Part shown: positions 27,024 through 36,900 of the stretch, in pieces | Layout of the letters: each line of letters starts with the position of its first letter | Position numbering within the stretch: the stretch's first letter is position 1 | From: Streptomyces longispororuber | Lineage (GTDB): Bacteria; Actinomycetota; Actinomycetes; Streptomycetales; Streptomycetaceae | Direction of reading: 5' to 3' | Assembly (NCBI RefSeq): GCF_024448165.1 | Contig: NZ_JAMOLN010000035.1 | Coordinates: 1 to 60,986, forward strand | Length of the DNA stretch: 60,986 bases | The notes under the pieces: generated by a model | Seen by the model: only the letters and a program-made list of their open reading frames with translations | Database searches by the model: none | Told to the model about the DNA's origin: nothing | Made by a program: the position numbers and the translations under genes

Positions 27024-27926
27024 GTGAGCAGTGAGATCACCCTCTTCGTCAATCCCACCGCAGGACGCGGCCGGGGCGCACACGCTGCGCAGCCGGCCGC
27101 TTCCGCGTTGCGGGCCGCAGGATTCTCCGTGCGCACCGTCATCGGTGTGGACGCCCCCGACGCCCTGGCACGCGCGCGTGCCGCCGTGGCCGAGGGCACG
27201 GGCGCGCTGGTCGCCGTCGGCGGGGACGGTCTGGTGAACCTCGCGCTGCAGGCCGTCGCGGGCACCCGCACACCGCTCGGAGTGATCGCCGTCGGGACGG
27301 GGAACGACTTCGCGCGCTCCCTCGGACTGCCGATACGCGCCCCGGAGGCGGCCGGCACCCTCGTCGCCGAGGCGCTCAAGGGCTCGCTCGTCCGTGACAT
27401 CGACCTGGGCCGGATCGGCGACCACTGGTTCGGCACCGTCCTCGCCTCCGGCTTCGACTCCCGCGTCAACGACCGGGGCAACCGGATGTGGCTGCCGCTG
27501 GGCCGCTTCAAGTACGACCTGGCGATCGTCGCCGAGCTGGCCGCCTTCAAGCCCGTGCCGTTCCGGCTCACCCTGGACGACGGTTCCGTGCGCGAGGTCC
27601 CCGCCACGCTCGTCGCCGTCGGGAACGGCACCTCCTACGGAGGCGGCATGCGGATCTGCGCGGACGCCGAGATGGACGACGGCCTCTTCGACGTGACCGT
27701 CGTCGGTGACTGCTCCCGCACGACGCTGCTGCGCGTGTTCCCGCGGGTCTACAAGGGAACCCATCTCGATCATCCGGTGGTGAGCGTGTACCGGGCGGCG
27801 CGCGTCGAGCTGGCCGCGCCGGACATCACCGGGTACGCGGACGGGGAACCGGTGGGGGCGCTGCCACTGGTCGCGGAGTGCGTACCGGCGGCGGTGCGGG
27901 TCCTCACCGGAGGCCTTACCGGATAA
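27024..27926 (+). CDS. Diacylglycerol/sphingosine-kinase-family lipid kinase
   Basis: 300 residues. FVNPTAGRGRGA at the N-terminus, the ATP-site GGDG at residues 66-69 (VAVGGDGLVN; Leu where Thr is commoner), and VGTGNDFARSLGLP at about 90-103 define the DAGK catalytic domain. SYGGGMRICADAEMDDGLFDV is the C-terminal domain signature. It phosphorylates a lipid or lipid-like substrate at the membrane; whether it is diacylglycerol cannot be told. It lies between tatC and a helicase gene, both on the same strand. Confidence 0.92.
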   Translation: MSSEITLFVNPTAGRGRGAHAAQPAASALRAAGFSVRTVIGVDAPDALARARAAVAEGTGALVAVGGDGLVNLALQAVAGTRTPLGVIAVGTGNDFARSLGLPIRAPEAAGTLVAEALKGSLVRDIDLGRIGDHWFGTVLASGFDSRVNDRGNRMWLPLGRFKYDLAIVAELAAFKPVPFRLTLDDGSVREVPATLVAVGNGTSYGGGMRICADAEMDDGLFDVTVVGDCSRTTLLRVFPRVYKGTHLDHPVVSVYRAARVELAAPDITGYADGEPVGALPLVAECVPAAVRVLTGGLTG

Positions 27927-27969
27927 TGATCGTCCGATGTCAGTGACGGCCGGTAGGCTCGAAAGCACG

Positions 27970-30774
27970 ATGACAGAGGACCTCTCACCGGCCGAGCGGT
28001 ATGCGGCAGCCCGTAAGCGGGCCGCCGAGCAGGCCACCGCGCTCGCGGACTTCCGCGAGATGTACGACTTCGGCCTCGACCCCTTCCAGATCGAGGCGTG
28101 TACGGCGCTCGAGGCCGGCAAGGGTGTTCTGGTGGCCGCCCCCACCGGCTCCGGCAAGACGATCGTCGGCGAGTTCGCCGTGCACCTCGCCCTCCAGCAG
28201 GGCAAGAAGTGTTTCTACACGACGCCCATCAAGGCGCTGTCGAACCAGAAGTACCAGGACCTCGCCAAGCGCTACGGCGCCGACAAGGTCGGCCTGCTCA
28301 CCGGCGACAACAGTGTGAACAGTGACGCGCCGGTGGTCGTGATGACCACCGAGGTCCTGCGGAACATGCTGTACGCCGGGTCGCAGGCGCTGATCAACCT
28401 CGGGTACGTGGTCATGGACGAGGTGCACTACCTCTCCGACCGCTTCCGGGGCGCCGTCTGGGAAGAGGTGATCATCCACCTCCAGGAGTCCGTCACCCTC
28501 GTCTCGCTGTCGGCCACGGTGTCGAACGCGGAGGAGTTCGGCGACTGGCTCGACACCGTGCGCGGCGACACCGAGGTGATCGTCTCCGAGCACCGGCCCG
28601 TGCCGCTCTTCCAGCACGTGCTCGCCGGCCGCCGGATGCACGACCTCTTCGAGGAGGGCGAGGGCAGCAAGAAGGCCGTCAACCCCGATCTGACGCGGAT
28701 GGCGCGCATGGAGGCGAGCCGCCCGTCCTACCAGGACCGGCGGCGCGGGCGGAACATGCGGGAGGCGGACCGGGAGCGGGAGCGCCGCCAGCGGTCCCGC
28801 ATCTGGACGCCGGGCCGCCCCGAGGTCATCGAGCGGCTGGACAACGAGGGACTGCTGCCCGCCATCACCTTCATCTTCAGCCGGGCGGCCTGCGAGGCCG
28901 CGGTGCAGCAGTGCCTGTACGCGGGGCTGCGGCTGAACGACGAGGAGGCGCGGATCAAGGTCCGCGAGATCGTCGAGGAGCGGACGGCGTCCATCCCGGA
29001 CGAGGACCTGCACGTCCTCGGCTACTACGAGTGGCTGGAGGGCCTGGAGCGGGGCATCGCCGCCCACCACGCGGGCATGCTGCCGACCTTCAAGGAGGTC
29101 GTCGAGGAGCTGTTCGTGCGGGGTCTGGTGAAGGCCGTCTTCGCCACCGAGACGCTCGCTCTCGGCATCAACATGCCGGCGAGATCCGTGGTCCTCGAAA
29201 AGCTGGTGAAGTGGAACGGGGAGCAGCACGCCGACATCACCCCCGGCGAGTACACCCAGCTCACGGGCCGGGCCGGCCGCCGCGGCATCGACGTCGAGGG
29301 CCACGCCGTGGTGCTCTGGCAGCGCGGCTTCAGCCCCGAGCACCTGGCGGGCCTGGCCGGTACGCGCACGTACCCGCTGAAGTCGAGCTTCAAGCCCTCG
29401 TACAACATGGCGGTGAACCTCGTCGAGCAGTTCGGGCGGCACCGGTCGAGGGAGCTTCTGGAGACGTCGTTCGCGCAGTTCCAGGCCGACAAGTCGGTGG
29501 TCGGGATCTCGCGGCAGGTCCAGAAGAACGAGGAGGGGCTCGAGGGCTACAAGGAGTCCATGACCTGCCACCTCGGGGACTTCGAGGAGTACGCGCGCCT
29601 GCGGCGTGAGCTCAAGGACCGCGAGACGGACCTGGCCAAGCAGGGCGCGGCCCAGCGGCGGGCCCAGGCCGCGGCCGCGCTGGAGAAGCTCAAGCCGGGC
29701 GACGTCATCCACGTGCCGACCGGGAAGTTCGCCGGGCTCGCGCTCGTGCTGGACCCGGGACTCCCGGCGGGCCGGTCGAACGGGCACCGCGGGTTCGAGC
29801 ACCACGACGGCCCGCGCCCGCTGGTGCTGACCGCCGAGCGGCAGGTCAAGCGGCTCGCGTCGATCGACTTCCCGGTGCCCGTGGAGGCGCTGGAGCGGAT
29901 GCGGATCCCCAAGTCGTTCAATCCGCGCTCGCCGCAGTCGCGCCGGGACCTGGCGTCGGCGCTGCGCACCAAGGCCGGGCACATCGTGCCCGACCGGCAG
30001 AAGAAGGGCCGTGCGGCCGCCGCCGACGACCGTGAGATCGCGCGGCTGCGCACCGAGCTGCGGGCGCATCCGTGCCACGGCTGCGCGGAGCGGGAGGACC
30101 ACGCGCGCTGGGCGGAGCGCTACTACCGGCTGCGCCGGGACACCGCGCAGCTGGAGCGCAGGATCGAGGGCCGGACGAACACCATCGCGCGGACCTTCGA
30201 CCGGATCGTGAAGCTCCTGACCGAGATGGACTACCTGCGGGGCGACGAGGTCACCGAGCACGGGAAGCGGCTCGCCCGGTTGTACGGCGAGCTGGACCTG
30301 CTCGCCAGTGAGTGCCTGCGGGACGGCGTCTGGGAGGGCCTGAGCCCGGCCGAACTGGCCGCGTGCGTCTCGGCGTTGGTGTTCGAGGCGCGGGTCGGCG
30401 ACGACGCGCTGGCGCCGAAGCTGCCGGCCGGCAAGGCGAAGGCCGCGCTCGGTGAGATGGTGCGGATCTGGGGCCGGCTCGACGCCCTGGAGGAGGAGTT
30501 CCGGATCAATCAGGCCGAGGGGGTCGGGCAGCGCGAGCCCGATCTCGGATTCGCCTGGGCCGTGTACCAGTGGGCCTCGGGCAAGGGGCTCGACGAGGTG
30601 CTGCGGGAGGCGGAGATGCCGGCCGGGGACTTCGTGCGGTGGTGCAAGCAGGTCATCGACGTACTGGGGCAGATCTCCGCGGCCGCGCCCGGCGGCTCCT
30701 CGGTGGCGCGGAACGCCCGGAAGGCGGTCGACGAGGTGCTGCGCGGGGTCGTGGCGTACTCGTCCGTCCAGTAG
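27970..30774 (+). CDS. Ski2/Mtr4-like DEVH-box RNA helicase (HelY type)
   Basis: 934 residues. RecA-like domain 1 has Walker A APTGSGKT near 57-64 and MDEVHYLSDR near 149-158 (DEVH). Domain 2 has HHAGMLPTFKEVVEELF, FATETLALGINMPAR and QLTGRAGRRGID. A long C-terminal part (from about 560) carries the winged-helix/DSHCT region with FDRIVKLLTEMDYL and PCHGCAEREDHARWAERY. Such helicases unwind structured RNA for decay or ribosome assembly. ATG 27970 is chosen over GTG/ATG at 27937 because the longer N-terminus would read through a TAGGCT box. Confidence 0.94.
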   Translation: MTEDLSPAERYAAARKRAAEQATALADFREMYDFGLDPFQIEACTALEAGKGVLVAAPTGSGKTIVGEFAVHLALQQGKKCFYTTPIKALSNQKYQDLAKRYGADKVGLLTGDNSVNSDAPVVVMTTEVLRNMLYAGSQALINLGYVVMDEVHYLSDRFRGAVWEEVIIHLQESVTLVSLSATVSNAEEFGDWLDTVRGDTEVIVSEHRPVPLFQHVLAGRRMHDLFEEGEGSKKAVNPDLTRMARMEASRPSYQDRRRGRNMREADRERERRQRSRIWTPGRPEVIERLDNEGLLPAITFIFSRAACEAAVQQCLYAGLRLNDEEARIKVREIVEERTASIPDEDLHVLGYYEWLEGLERGIAAHHAGMLPTFKEVVEELFVRGLVKAVFATETLALGINMPARSVVLEKLVKWNGEQHADITPGEYTQLTGRAGRRGIDVEGHAVVLWQRGFSPEHLAGLAGTRTYPLKSSFKPSYNMAVNLVEQFGRHRSRELLETSFAQFQADKSVVGISRQVQKNEEGLEGYKESMTCHLGDFEEYARLRRELKDRETDLAKQGAAQRRAQAAAALEKLKPGDVIHVPTGKFAGLALVLDPGLPAGRSNGHRGFEHHDGPRPLVLTAERQVKRLASIDFPVPVEALERMRIPKSFNPRSPQSRRDLASALRTKAGHIVPDRQKKGRAAAADDREIARLRTELRAHPCHGCAEREDHARWAERYYRLRRDTAQLERRIEGRTNTIARTFDRIVKLLTEMDYLRGDEVTEHGKRLARLYGELDLLASECLRDGVWEGLSPAELAACVSALVFEARVGDDALAPKLPAGKAKAALGEMVRIWGRLDALEEEFRINQAEGVGQREPDLGFAWAVYQWASGKGLDEVLREAEMPAGDFVRWCKQVIDVLGQISAAAPGGSSVARNARKAVDEVLRGVVAYSSVQ

Positions 30775-30795
30775 TGAGCGCCGCCGCCTGACCGG

Positions 30796-30826
30796 GAGAA
30801 GCCCCTACGCGCCGTAGGGGCTTCTC
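30796..30826. terminator. Terminator, convergent genes
   Basis: 13-bp arms GAGAAGCCCCTAC (30796-30808) and GTAGGGGCTTCTC (30814-30826), 5-base loop. Lies between the helicase stop and the minus-strand monooxygenase stop. Confidence 0.85.
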
Positions 30827-30861
30827 TGCTGTGCGGGGTGCCCGTCCGTGCGGGGTGTCCG

Positions 30862-31962
30862 TCAGGCGGCCGTGCGGGCGGCGTCCCGCTTGGCGACCTC
30901 CTCGCGGACGATCGGGATGACGTGGCGGCCGAAGTCGATCGCGTCGTCGAGCAGGTCGTAGCCGCGTGCGGAGAGGATCTCCACGCCCAGGTCGTAGTAG
31001 TCGAGCAGTGCCTGCGCCACCGTTTCCGGGGTGCCGACCAGCGCCGTGGAGTTGCCCGCGCCGCCCGTCTCCGCCGCCGTCGGCGTCCACAGGGCGCGGT
31101 CGTGCCGTTCGCCCTGGGCCGCCGCCGCGAGGAGGCGCCGGGAGCCCGCGTTCTCCGGGTTCTGGAGGGGGTGGCGGCGTGATATCGGGCTGCCCGCCTT
31201 GCGGGCCCTGATGCGGTCCAGGGTGGCGTGGGCCTTCTCCCAGGCCAGCTCCTCGGTCGGCGCGATGATCGGGCGGAACGCGACCTGGATGCGGGGGACG
31301 TCCGTGCGGCCCGCCGCCCTCGCCGCCGCCCTGACGGACTCGATCTGCTCGGCGGTCTGGGCGAGCGGTTCGCCCCACAGGCAGTAGACGTCCGCCTCCG
31401 CGCCGCCCGCCGCGTACGCCGCGGGGGAGGAGCCGCCGAACGAGACGAGCGGGTGCGGCTGCTGGACCGGGAAGGTGTCGCTCACGAAGTCGTGGAAGCG
31501 GTAGTGCGTGCCCTCGTGGTCGAAGGGCTCGTGCGACGTCCACGCCTTCTTGATGATCTGGATGGCCTCGCGGGTGCGGGCGTAGCGCTCGTCCTTCGTG
31601 AGGAAGTCGCCCTCGCGCTGCTGCTCGTGGTCGTTGCCGCCGGTGATGAAGTGGACGGCGAGGCGGCCGTCGCTGATCCGGTCGAGCGTCGCGAAGGTCT
31701 TGGCGGCGAAGGTCGGGTAGGAGACGTTCGGCCGGTGCGCCACCAGGATCTGGATCCTCTCCGTGCGGGCCGCGATGTAGGCGGCGGCCGGCGACGGGTC
31801 GGGGGAGCCGGAGCCGTACGCGAAGAGGATGCGGTCCCAGCCGTACTCCTCGTGGGCGCGGGCGAGACGGAGCGTGTAGTCCTTGTCGAAGGACGGGCCG
31901 GTGCGGGCGGTGACTTCGGAGCCTTCGTTCGTCGCGGCGATGCCGAGGAACTCTACGGGCAT
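30862..31962 (-). CDS. LLM-class flavin-dependent monooxygenase, SsuD-like
   Basis: 366 residues, close to alkanesulfonate monooxygenases (about 380). The bacterial-luciferase fold shows FLGIAATNEG, YTLRLARAHEEYGWDRILFAYGSGSPDP, FAAKTFATLDRISDGRLAVHFITGGNDHEQQREGDFL and VSFGGSSPAAYAAGGAEADVY. SsuD enzymes split alkanesulfonates to sulfite and aldehyde with FMNH2 and O2, releasing sulfur; a related substrate is possible. No flavin reductase is adjacent. A 25-residue leader peptide ending in Cys-Cys lies 54 bases upstream on the same strand, which fits a sulfur-starvation role. Confidence 0.9.
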   Translation of the reverse strand: MPVEFLGIAATNEGSEVTARTGPSFDKDYTLRLARAHEEYGWDRILFAYGSGSPDPSPAAAYIAARTERIQILVAHRPNVSYPTFAAKTFATLDRISDGRLAVHFITGGNDHEQQREGDFLTKDERYARTREAIQIIKKAWTSHEPFDHEGTHYRFHDFVSDTFPVQQPHPLVSFGGSSPAAYAAGGAEADVYCLWGEPLAQTAEQIESVRAAARAAGRTDVPRIQVAFRPIIAPTEELAWEKAHATLDRIRARKAGSPISRRHPLQNPENAGSRRLLAAAAQGERHDRALWTPTAAETGGAGNSTALVGTPETVAQALLDYYDLGVEILSARGYDLLDDAIDFGRHVIPIVREEVAKRDAARTAA

Positions 31963-32012
31963 GGTGATACGCCTCTTCAGCTGTCGAAAGGGGGTCGGGT
32001 GAGGGCCTGGAC

Positions 32013-32065
32013 GTGGTCAGGCGCAACACGCCGCCGACCACACCCGACCGAAGTCGATGTGGTCG
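32013..32065 (-). promoter_or_regulatory. Alternative hairpins in the leader of the monooxygenase gene (attenuator candidate)
   Basis: In plus coordinates, CGACCACA (32035-32042) can pair with TGTGGTCG (32058-32065), reinforced by an inner CGAC-CGAA-GTCG stem. Alternatively its GACCAC core (32036-32041) can pair with GTGGTC (32013-32018). The middle segment is shared, so the two structures exclude each other. The distal segment overlaps the leader peptide stop codon, a few bases past its Cys codons, so a ribosome stalled there would block it. Confidence 0.55.
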
Positions 32066-32094
32066 CGGGTGACCAGCCGCAGCTGAGGACGCAT
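32017..32094 (-). CDS. 25-residue Cys-Cys leader peptide upstream of the monooxygenase
   Basis: The peptide begins MRPQLRLVTRDH, continues IDFGRVWSA and ends ACCA. It matches the pattern of short actinobacterial leader peptides (Arg-x-His-x-Asp-x-x-Arg-Val-x-Ser-Ala-x-Cys) found upstream of sulfur-assimilation genes. It has no SD; the ATG sits 6 bases after a putative -10 box, as in leaderless mRNAs. Tandem Cys codons TGT-TGC lie one codon before the stop. By analogy with cysteine-responsive leaderless uORFs in mycobacteria, ribosome stalling at Cys codons when Cys-tRNA is scarce would raise expression of the downstream gene. The peptide itself probably has no other function. Confidence 0.7.
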   Translation of the reverse strand: MRPQLRLVTRDHIDFGRVWSAACCA

Positions 32095-32100
32095 GGGCTC

Positions 32101-32130
32101 AGTGGAACAGGAGGGTGGCCTCCGCGTCAA
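32101..32130 (-). promoter_or_regulatory. Promoter of the leader peptide/monooxygenase transcript
   Basis: On the minus strand TTGACG (32130-32125), an 18-base spacer and TCCACT (32106-32101) precede the leader ATG by 6 bases, placing the transcript start at the ATG. The -35 overlaps the stop codon of the allophanate hydrolase gene. Confidence 0.5.
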
Positions 32131-33863
32131 CGGGGTCCGGTTCCGGTGGGAGGCGTGGGCCGGCCGAGGTAGCCGCGCCAGCCGCCGTGTGCCGTGATGT
32201 CCTCGGCGCCGGCCAGCGCGGACGGTTCGCAGAGGAAGCCGGGGACCTCGGAGCCGTCCGCGAGCGTGACCCGGCCGAGCGTCATCGGGCGGGGGAGCAC
32301 GGTGAGCAGCCGGCCGAGGCCCGCCGCCGGAATGCGCCACACCTCCGCCTCGATCGCCGCCCCGCCCGCGGCGCCGACGTGCACCAGGCCCGGCTTGGCG
32401 GGGCGGGTGTCGAGGGCGTGCAGACGGTACGTCGGGGCGGTCGTCGTGGTCCGCTCGAACTCGGCGCCCAGGGCGAGGAGTTGACCGTTGAGGGGCTGGC
32501 CGGTGAGGTGGGCGCCGACGACCGCGACCCGGGTGGCCGGAGTGGTCAGGGCCTCGGCGACGCGGGCCACGCGGTCGTCCGTGTGGGCGTGGCCGATCAG
32601 CATCACGCCGAACGGGAGGCCGTGCGCCGTGCCCGCGGGGACGGCGACCGCGCACAGCCCGAACAGATTGGTCGAGTTGGTGAATCGGCCCAGGCGGGCG
32701 TTGACCCCCAGCGGGTCGGCGGCGACCTCATCGAGGGTGGGGTGCTCGGTGGTGGTGGGCAGCAACAGGGCGTCCACGTAGGCGAGTTGATCGAGCGCCC
32801 GGGTGCGGAGGGCCGCCAGGCGGGCCTGGTCGGCGAAGAGCCGGTGGGCGGGGATGTCGCGGGCGCGCGTGATGATGTCCGCGACCGTGAGATCGAGGCC
32901 CGTGCCGTCGGTGGAGTCGGTGGAGTCGGTGGAGCCGGTGGCTTCGGTTGCGTCGGACGCGTCGCCCGAACCGTTCATCGCTTTGTCGATGAAAGCGCCC
33001 ACCGCCGTGTAGCGCTCCGCGACGAACGCGCCGTCGTAGAGCATCGCGGCCGCCTCCGTGAACGGAGTCAGGTCGATCTCCGTCAACTCGGCGCCGGACC
33101 GCGCGAGTTCCTGGGCGGCCCGCTCGTACGCGGCCGCCCATCCCGGTGCCAGGTCGCCGAGTTGACCGGGGCGCGGGACGGCGATCCGCCAGGGGCCGGG
33201 AGCGCGGGCCGGGGCCGGGGGAGCGGCGTCCACCATGAAGGACAGCGCGCGCGAGGCCTCGGGGAGCGTACGGGCGAACACGGTGACGCAGTCGAGCGAG
33301 GCGCAGGCCGGGACCACGCCCTCCGTCGGGACCAGGCCGTACGTCGGCTTCAGGCCGACGATGCCGTTCAGCGCGGCCGGTACCCGGCCCGAGCCCGCGG
33401 TGTCCGTGCCGAGCGCGAGGTCGGCCAGGCCGAGGGCCACGGCGACGGCCGAGCCCGAGCTGGAGCCGCCGCTGATCCGCGCCGGGTCGTGGGCGTTGCG
33501 CACCGCGCCGTAGGGGGAGCGGGTGCCCACCAGGCCCGTGGCGAACTGGTCGAGGTTCGTGGAGCCGATGACGAGCGCGCCCGCCGCGCGGAGGCGGGCC
33601 ACTGCCGGGGAGTCCGCCTCCGGCCGGTACGCGTAGGCGGGACACGCGGCGGTGGTGGGCAGGCCCGCGACGTCGATGTTGCCCTTGACGGCCAACAGGG
33701 TGCCGTGGAGGGGGAGGCGTTCACCGTCCGCGACGCGGGCGTCGAGGGCGACGGCTTCCGCCTCGGCCTCCGCCTGGGGGCGCAGGCCGATCCAGATCTC
33801 GGGGCGGTCCACCTCCCGGATGCGGGCGTAGGCGGTGCGGACTCGGGTTACGGCCCGTGTCAC
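32127..33863 (-). CDS. atzF: Allophanate hydrolase (amidase-signature family)
   Basis: 578 residues from GTG 33863 (AAGGAG 6 bases upstream). The Ser-cisSer-Lys triad is present: K60 in LLAVKGNID, the SGGSSSGSA loop at 131-139 and the nucleophile Ser158 in GTDTAGSGRVPA. The C-terminal domain (about 440-578) is the allophanate-hydrolase type. It cleaves allophanate to ammonia and CO2. A low-complexity insert near residue 305 (SGDASDATEATGSTDSTDS) comes from GTGGAGTCG-like DNA repeats. It is last in the operon, 126 bases from the carboxylase; that gap holds a repeated SD and a dispersed element. Confidence 0.93.
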   Translation of the reverse strand: MTRAVTRVRTAYARIREVDRPEIWIGLRPQAEAEAEAVALDARVADGERLPLHGTLLAVKGNIDVAGLPTTAACPAYAYRPEADSPAVARLRAAGALVIGSTNLDQFATGLVGTRSPYGAVRNAHDPARISGGSSSGSAVAVALGLADLALGTDTAGSGRVPAALNGIVGLKPTYGLVPTEGVVPACASLDCVTVFARTLPEASRALSFMVDAAPPAPARAPGPWRIAVPRPGQLGDLAPGWAAAYERAAQELARSGAELTEIDLTPFTEAAAMLYDGAFVAERYTAVGAFIDKAMNGSGDASDATEATGSTDSTDSTDGTGLDLTVADIITRARDIPAHRLFADQARLAALRTRALDQLAYVDALLLPTTTEHPTLDEVAADPLGVNARLGRFTNSTNLFGLCAVAVPAGTAHGLPFGVMLIGHAHTDDRVARVAEALTTPATRVAVVGAHLTGQPLNGQLLALGAEFERTTTTAPTYRLHALDTRPAKPGLVHVGAAGGAAIEAEVWRIPAAGLGRLLTVLPRPMTLGRVTLADGSEVPGFLCEPSALAGAEDITAHGGWRGYLGRPTPPTGTGPR

Positions 33864-33868
33864 GTGGG

Positions 33869-33904
33869 CTCCTTCTCGCCGTAGGGTTTCTTCTCGCCGT
33901 AGGG
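33869..33904 (-). repeat. 18-bp tandem repeat carrying a duplicated ribosome-binding site
   Basis: On the minus strand CCCTACGGCGAGAAG is repeated twice in 18-base units (33904-33887 and 33886-33869), ending GAAGAAA and GAAGGAG; a third, degenerate copy (GAGAAGGAC) precedes them. Only the last copy is correctly spaced to start allophanate hydrolase. Confidence 0.8.
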
Positions 33905-33930
33905 GTCCTTCTCCGTGTGCGAGTGCGGGT

Positions 33931-33974
33931 TCGTCGTGGCTGGTCGCGCAGTTCCCCGCGCCCCTGAGGGGCGC
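33931..33974. repeat. Dispersed 44-bp element, copy 1
   Basis: Reads TCGTCGTGGCTGGTCGCGCA, then GTTCCCCGCG and the palindrome GCGCCCCTGAGGGGCGC. It is the reverse complement of the tandem pair at 49953-50040. It lies just after the carboxylase stop, beside a GCGCAC-TTC-GTGCGC hairpin (33971-33985), and may act as a partial terminator inside the operon. Confidence 0.85.
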
Positions 33975-33988
33975 ACTTCGTGCGCGGC

Positions 33989-36900
33989 TCAGGGGGTCAG
34001 GATCAGGAGCGGTGTGCCCGCCTCCACCTGGGCCCCCGCCTTGGTGAGAATCCGATGGACGCGGCCCGCCGTATCCGCGTGCACGGGGGACTCCATCTTC
34101 ATCGCTTCCAGGGCCACCAACTGCTGACCCGGTCCTACCGCATCGCCCTCCGCCACGTTCACCTGCCACACCGACGCGGCGAACTCGGCCTCGATCAGCG
34201 TGCCGCCCTCGGGGATCACCAGGTCGTCGGCGGGCGGTGGCGGATCGCTCGCCGCCGCCGCGCGGGCGAACTCGCCCGCGGCCTGCCACGCGTCGCGCTC
34301 CGCGCCGAACGCGGCGCCCTGGCGGGCCCGGAACTCCTCGATGGAGGCGGCGTTCGCGTCGAGGAAGCGGCGGTACTCGGCGAGCGAGAAGGTGCCCTCC
34401 TCGATCCGCGGCACGAAACGCCCCGACGTGATGTCCGCCCGCAGGGCGAGCAGCTCCTCCGGCGACACCGGATACCACTTGATCCGGTCGAAGAAGCGCA
34501 GCAGCCACGGGGCGCCCGGCTCGAACGCGCCGCGCTGCTGCCACCCCGACCACACCTGCGTCGTGCGGCCCACGAACTGGTAGCCGCCCGGCCCCTCCAT
34601 GCCGTAGACGCACAGGTACGCGCCGCCGATACCGACCGAGTTCTCGGCGGTCCAGGTGCGGGCCGGGTTGTACTTCGTCGTCACCAGGCGGTGGCGCGGG
34701 TCGAGCGGGGTCGCCACGGGCGCGCCGAGATAGACGTCGCCGAGGCCGAGCACCAGGTACTCCGCGTCGAAGACCGTCGCGTACACGTCGTCGACCGAGT
34801 CGAGGCCGTTGACCCGGCGGATGAACTCGATGTTCCACGGGCACCACGGCGCGTCGTCCCGCACCCCGGCCATGTAGCGGGCGATGGCCTCGCGCGTCGC
34901 CGGGTCGTCCCAGGAGAGGGGCAGGTGGACCGTGCGGGAGGGCACCGTGAGCTCGTCCGACGCAGGCAGGTCCCTCGCCATCTCCCGCACAGTGCGGAGG
35001 AGTTGGTCCTGGGAGAGCAGGGCCGGGTCCGTCTGGATCTGGAGCGAGCGGATGCCCGGTGTCAGATCGCGCACCCCCGGCAGAGCGGCCGCCGCCACCG
35101 CCTCCATCAGCGCGTGCACGCGCATCCGCAGCGCCAGGTCGAGCTGCATCGGGCCGAACTCGACGAGCAGGTTGTCGTCGCCGCTGCGGCGGTAGGTGAC
35201 GTCGCCGTCGCGGGCGAGGACACCGCCGTCGACGATCGCGGGGCGGTCGGCACCGTCCGCCGTGACCGGGGCGAAGCGGACCGTGTCGCCGGGGCGGAGC
35301 TGGCCCAGCTTCCAGCGTTCGGCGGTGGGGACCGTCGCCGGGCAGACGAAGCCGCCGAGCGAGGGGCCGTCGGGGCCGAGCAGCACCGGCATGTCGCCGG
35401 TGTAGTCGACGGCGCCGACCGAGTACGGGGTGTCGTGGATGTTCGAGGGGTGCAGGCCCGCCTCGCCGCCGTCGGCGCGGGCCCAGCGCGGCTTCGGGCC
35501 GACCAGGCGGACGCCGGTGCGGGCCGAGTTGAAGTGCACCTTCCAGTCGGCCGCGTAGAAGTCGCGGACGTCCTCCTCGGTGAAGAACTCCGGTGCCGCG
35601 TGCGGGCCTTCGAGGGCGGCGACCGTCCAGGCCGAGGTGAAGGCGGGCCGGTCGGCGGCCCCGACCGGCGTCCCCGTGACCACGCCCCCGCCGTGCAGCA
35701 CGTCGCCCGTGCGCAGCGCCCGGCCGCCGTGTCCGCCGAAGCCGCCGAGCGTGAATGTGGCCGCGCTGCCCAGGAACGGTGGCACGTCGAGCCCGCCGCC
35801 CCCGAACAGGACGTACGTGCGCAGGCCGTGCTCGTCGGGCGCGCCCACCGCGAGCGTCCCACCGGCGGGCACCGTCACCGGCTCCCACCGGGCGACCGGC
35901 ACGCCGTCGACCGTGACCGGCGCCGGGGCTCCCGTCACGCACACCGTCGTCGCGTGTGTGAACCTCAACTCCGGCCCCCGCAGGGTGCATTCGAGGCCCG
36001 GTGCGCCTTCCTCGTTGCCGAGCGCCAGGTTGCCGAGCCGGAACGAGCGGTCGTCCATCGGCCCGCACGGCGGCACCCCGACCTGCCAGTGCCCGATCCG
36101 CCCCGGCCAGTCCTGCACGGTGGTGAGCGTGCCGCCGGCGACCACCTCGATGCGCGGGGTGGGGTCGGTGACGTGCGCGAGCGTCGCCGTCGAGTGCGCG
36201 GCCCCGGTGAACGACGGCTCGGCGAGCGCCGCCCTGACCAGGCCCAGATTGGTCTCGATGCCGTCGACGCGGGTCCTGGCCAGGGCCTCGTCGAGCCGGG
36301 CGACGGCGTGCGCCCGGTCGCTGCCGTACGCGATCACCTTCGCCAGCATCGGGTCGTACGCGGTGGTGACCTCGGTCCCCGTCTCGATCCAGCCGTCCAC
36401 GCGGACCCCCGCAGGGAACTCCACCCGGGTCAACAGGCCCGCGCTCGGCCGGTGTTCGCGGCTCGGGTCCTCCGCGTAGATCCGGGCCTCGACGGCATGG
36501 CCGCGAGGGGATCCCGGGTCGCGGACGACATCGGACTCGCCGCGGGCCAGCCGCAGCATCCAGGCGACGAGGTCGACCCCGTAGATCTCCTCGGTGACCG
36601 GGTGCTCCACCTGGAGCCGGGTGTTGACCTCCAGGAAGGAGGCATCCTCGCGCGCCGCGTCGTACACGAACTCGACCGTCCCGGCGGACCGGTACTCCAC
36701 CGACGCGCACAACTCCCGTGCGGAGGCGTGGATGTGGGCGCGCACATGCGCGGGCAGGCCGGGGGCCGGGGCCTCCTCCACCACCTTCTGGTTGCGGCGC
36801 TGCAGCGAGCAGTCGCGGTCGCCGAACGTCACGACCCGGCCCGCGCCGTCGCCGAAGACCTGCACCTCGACGTGGCGGGCGTGCTCGACGAGTCGCTCCA

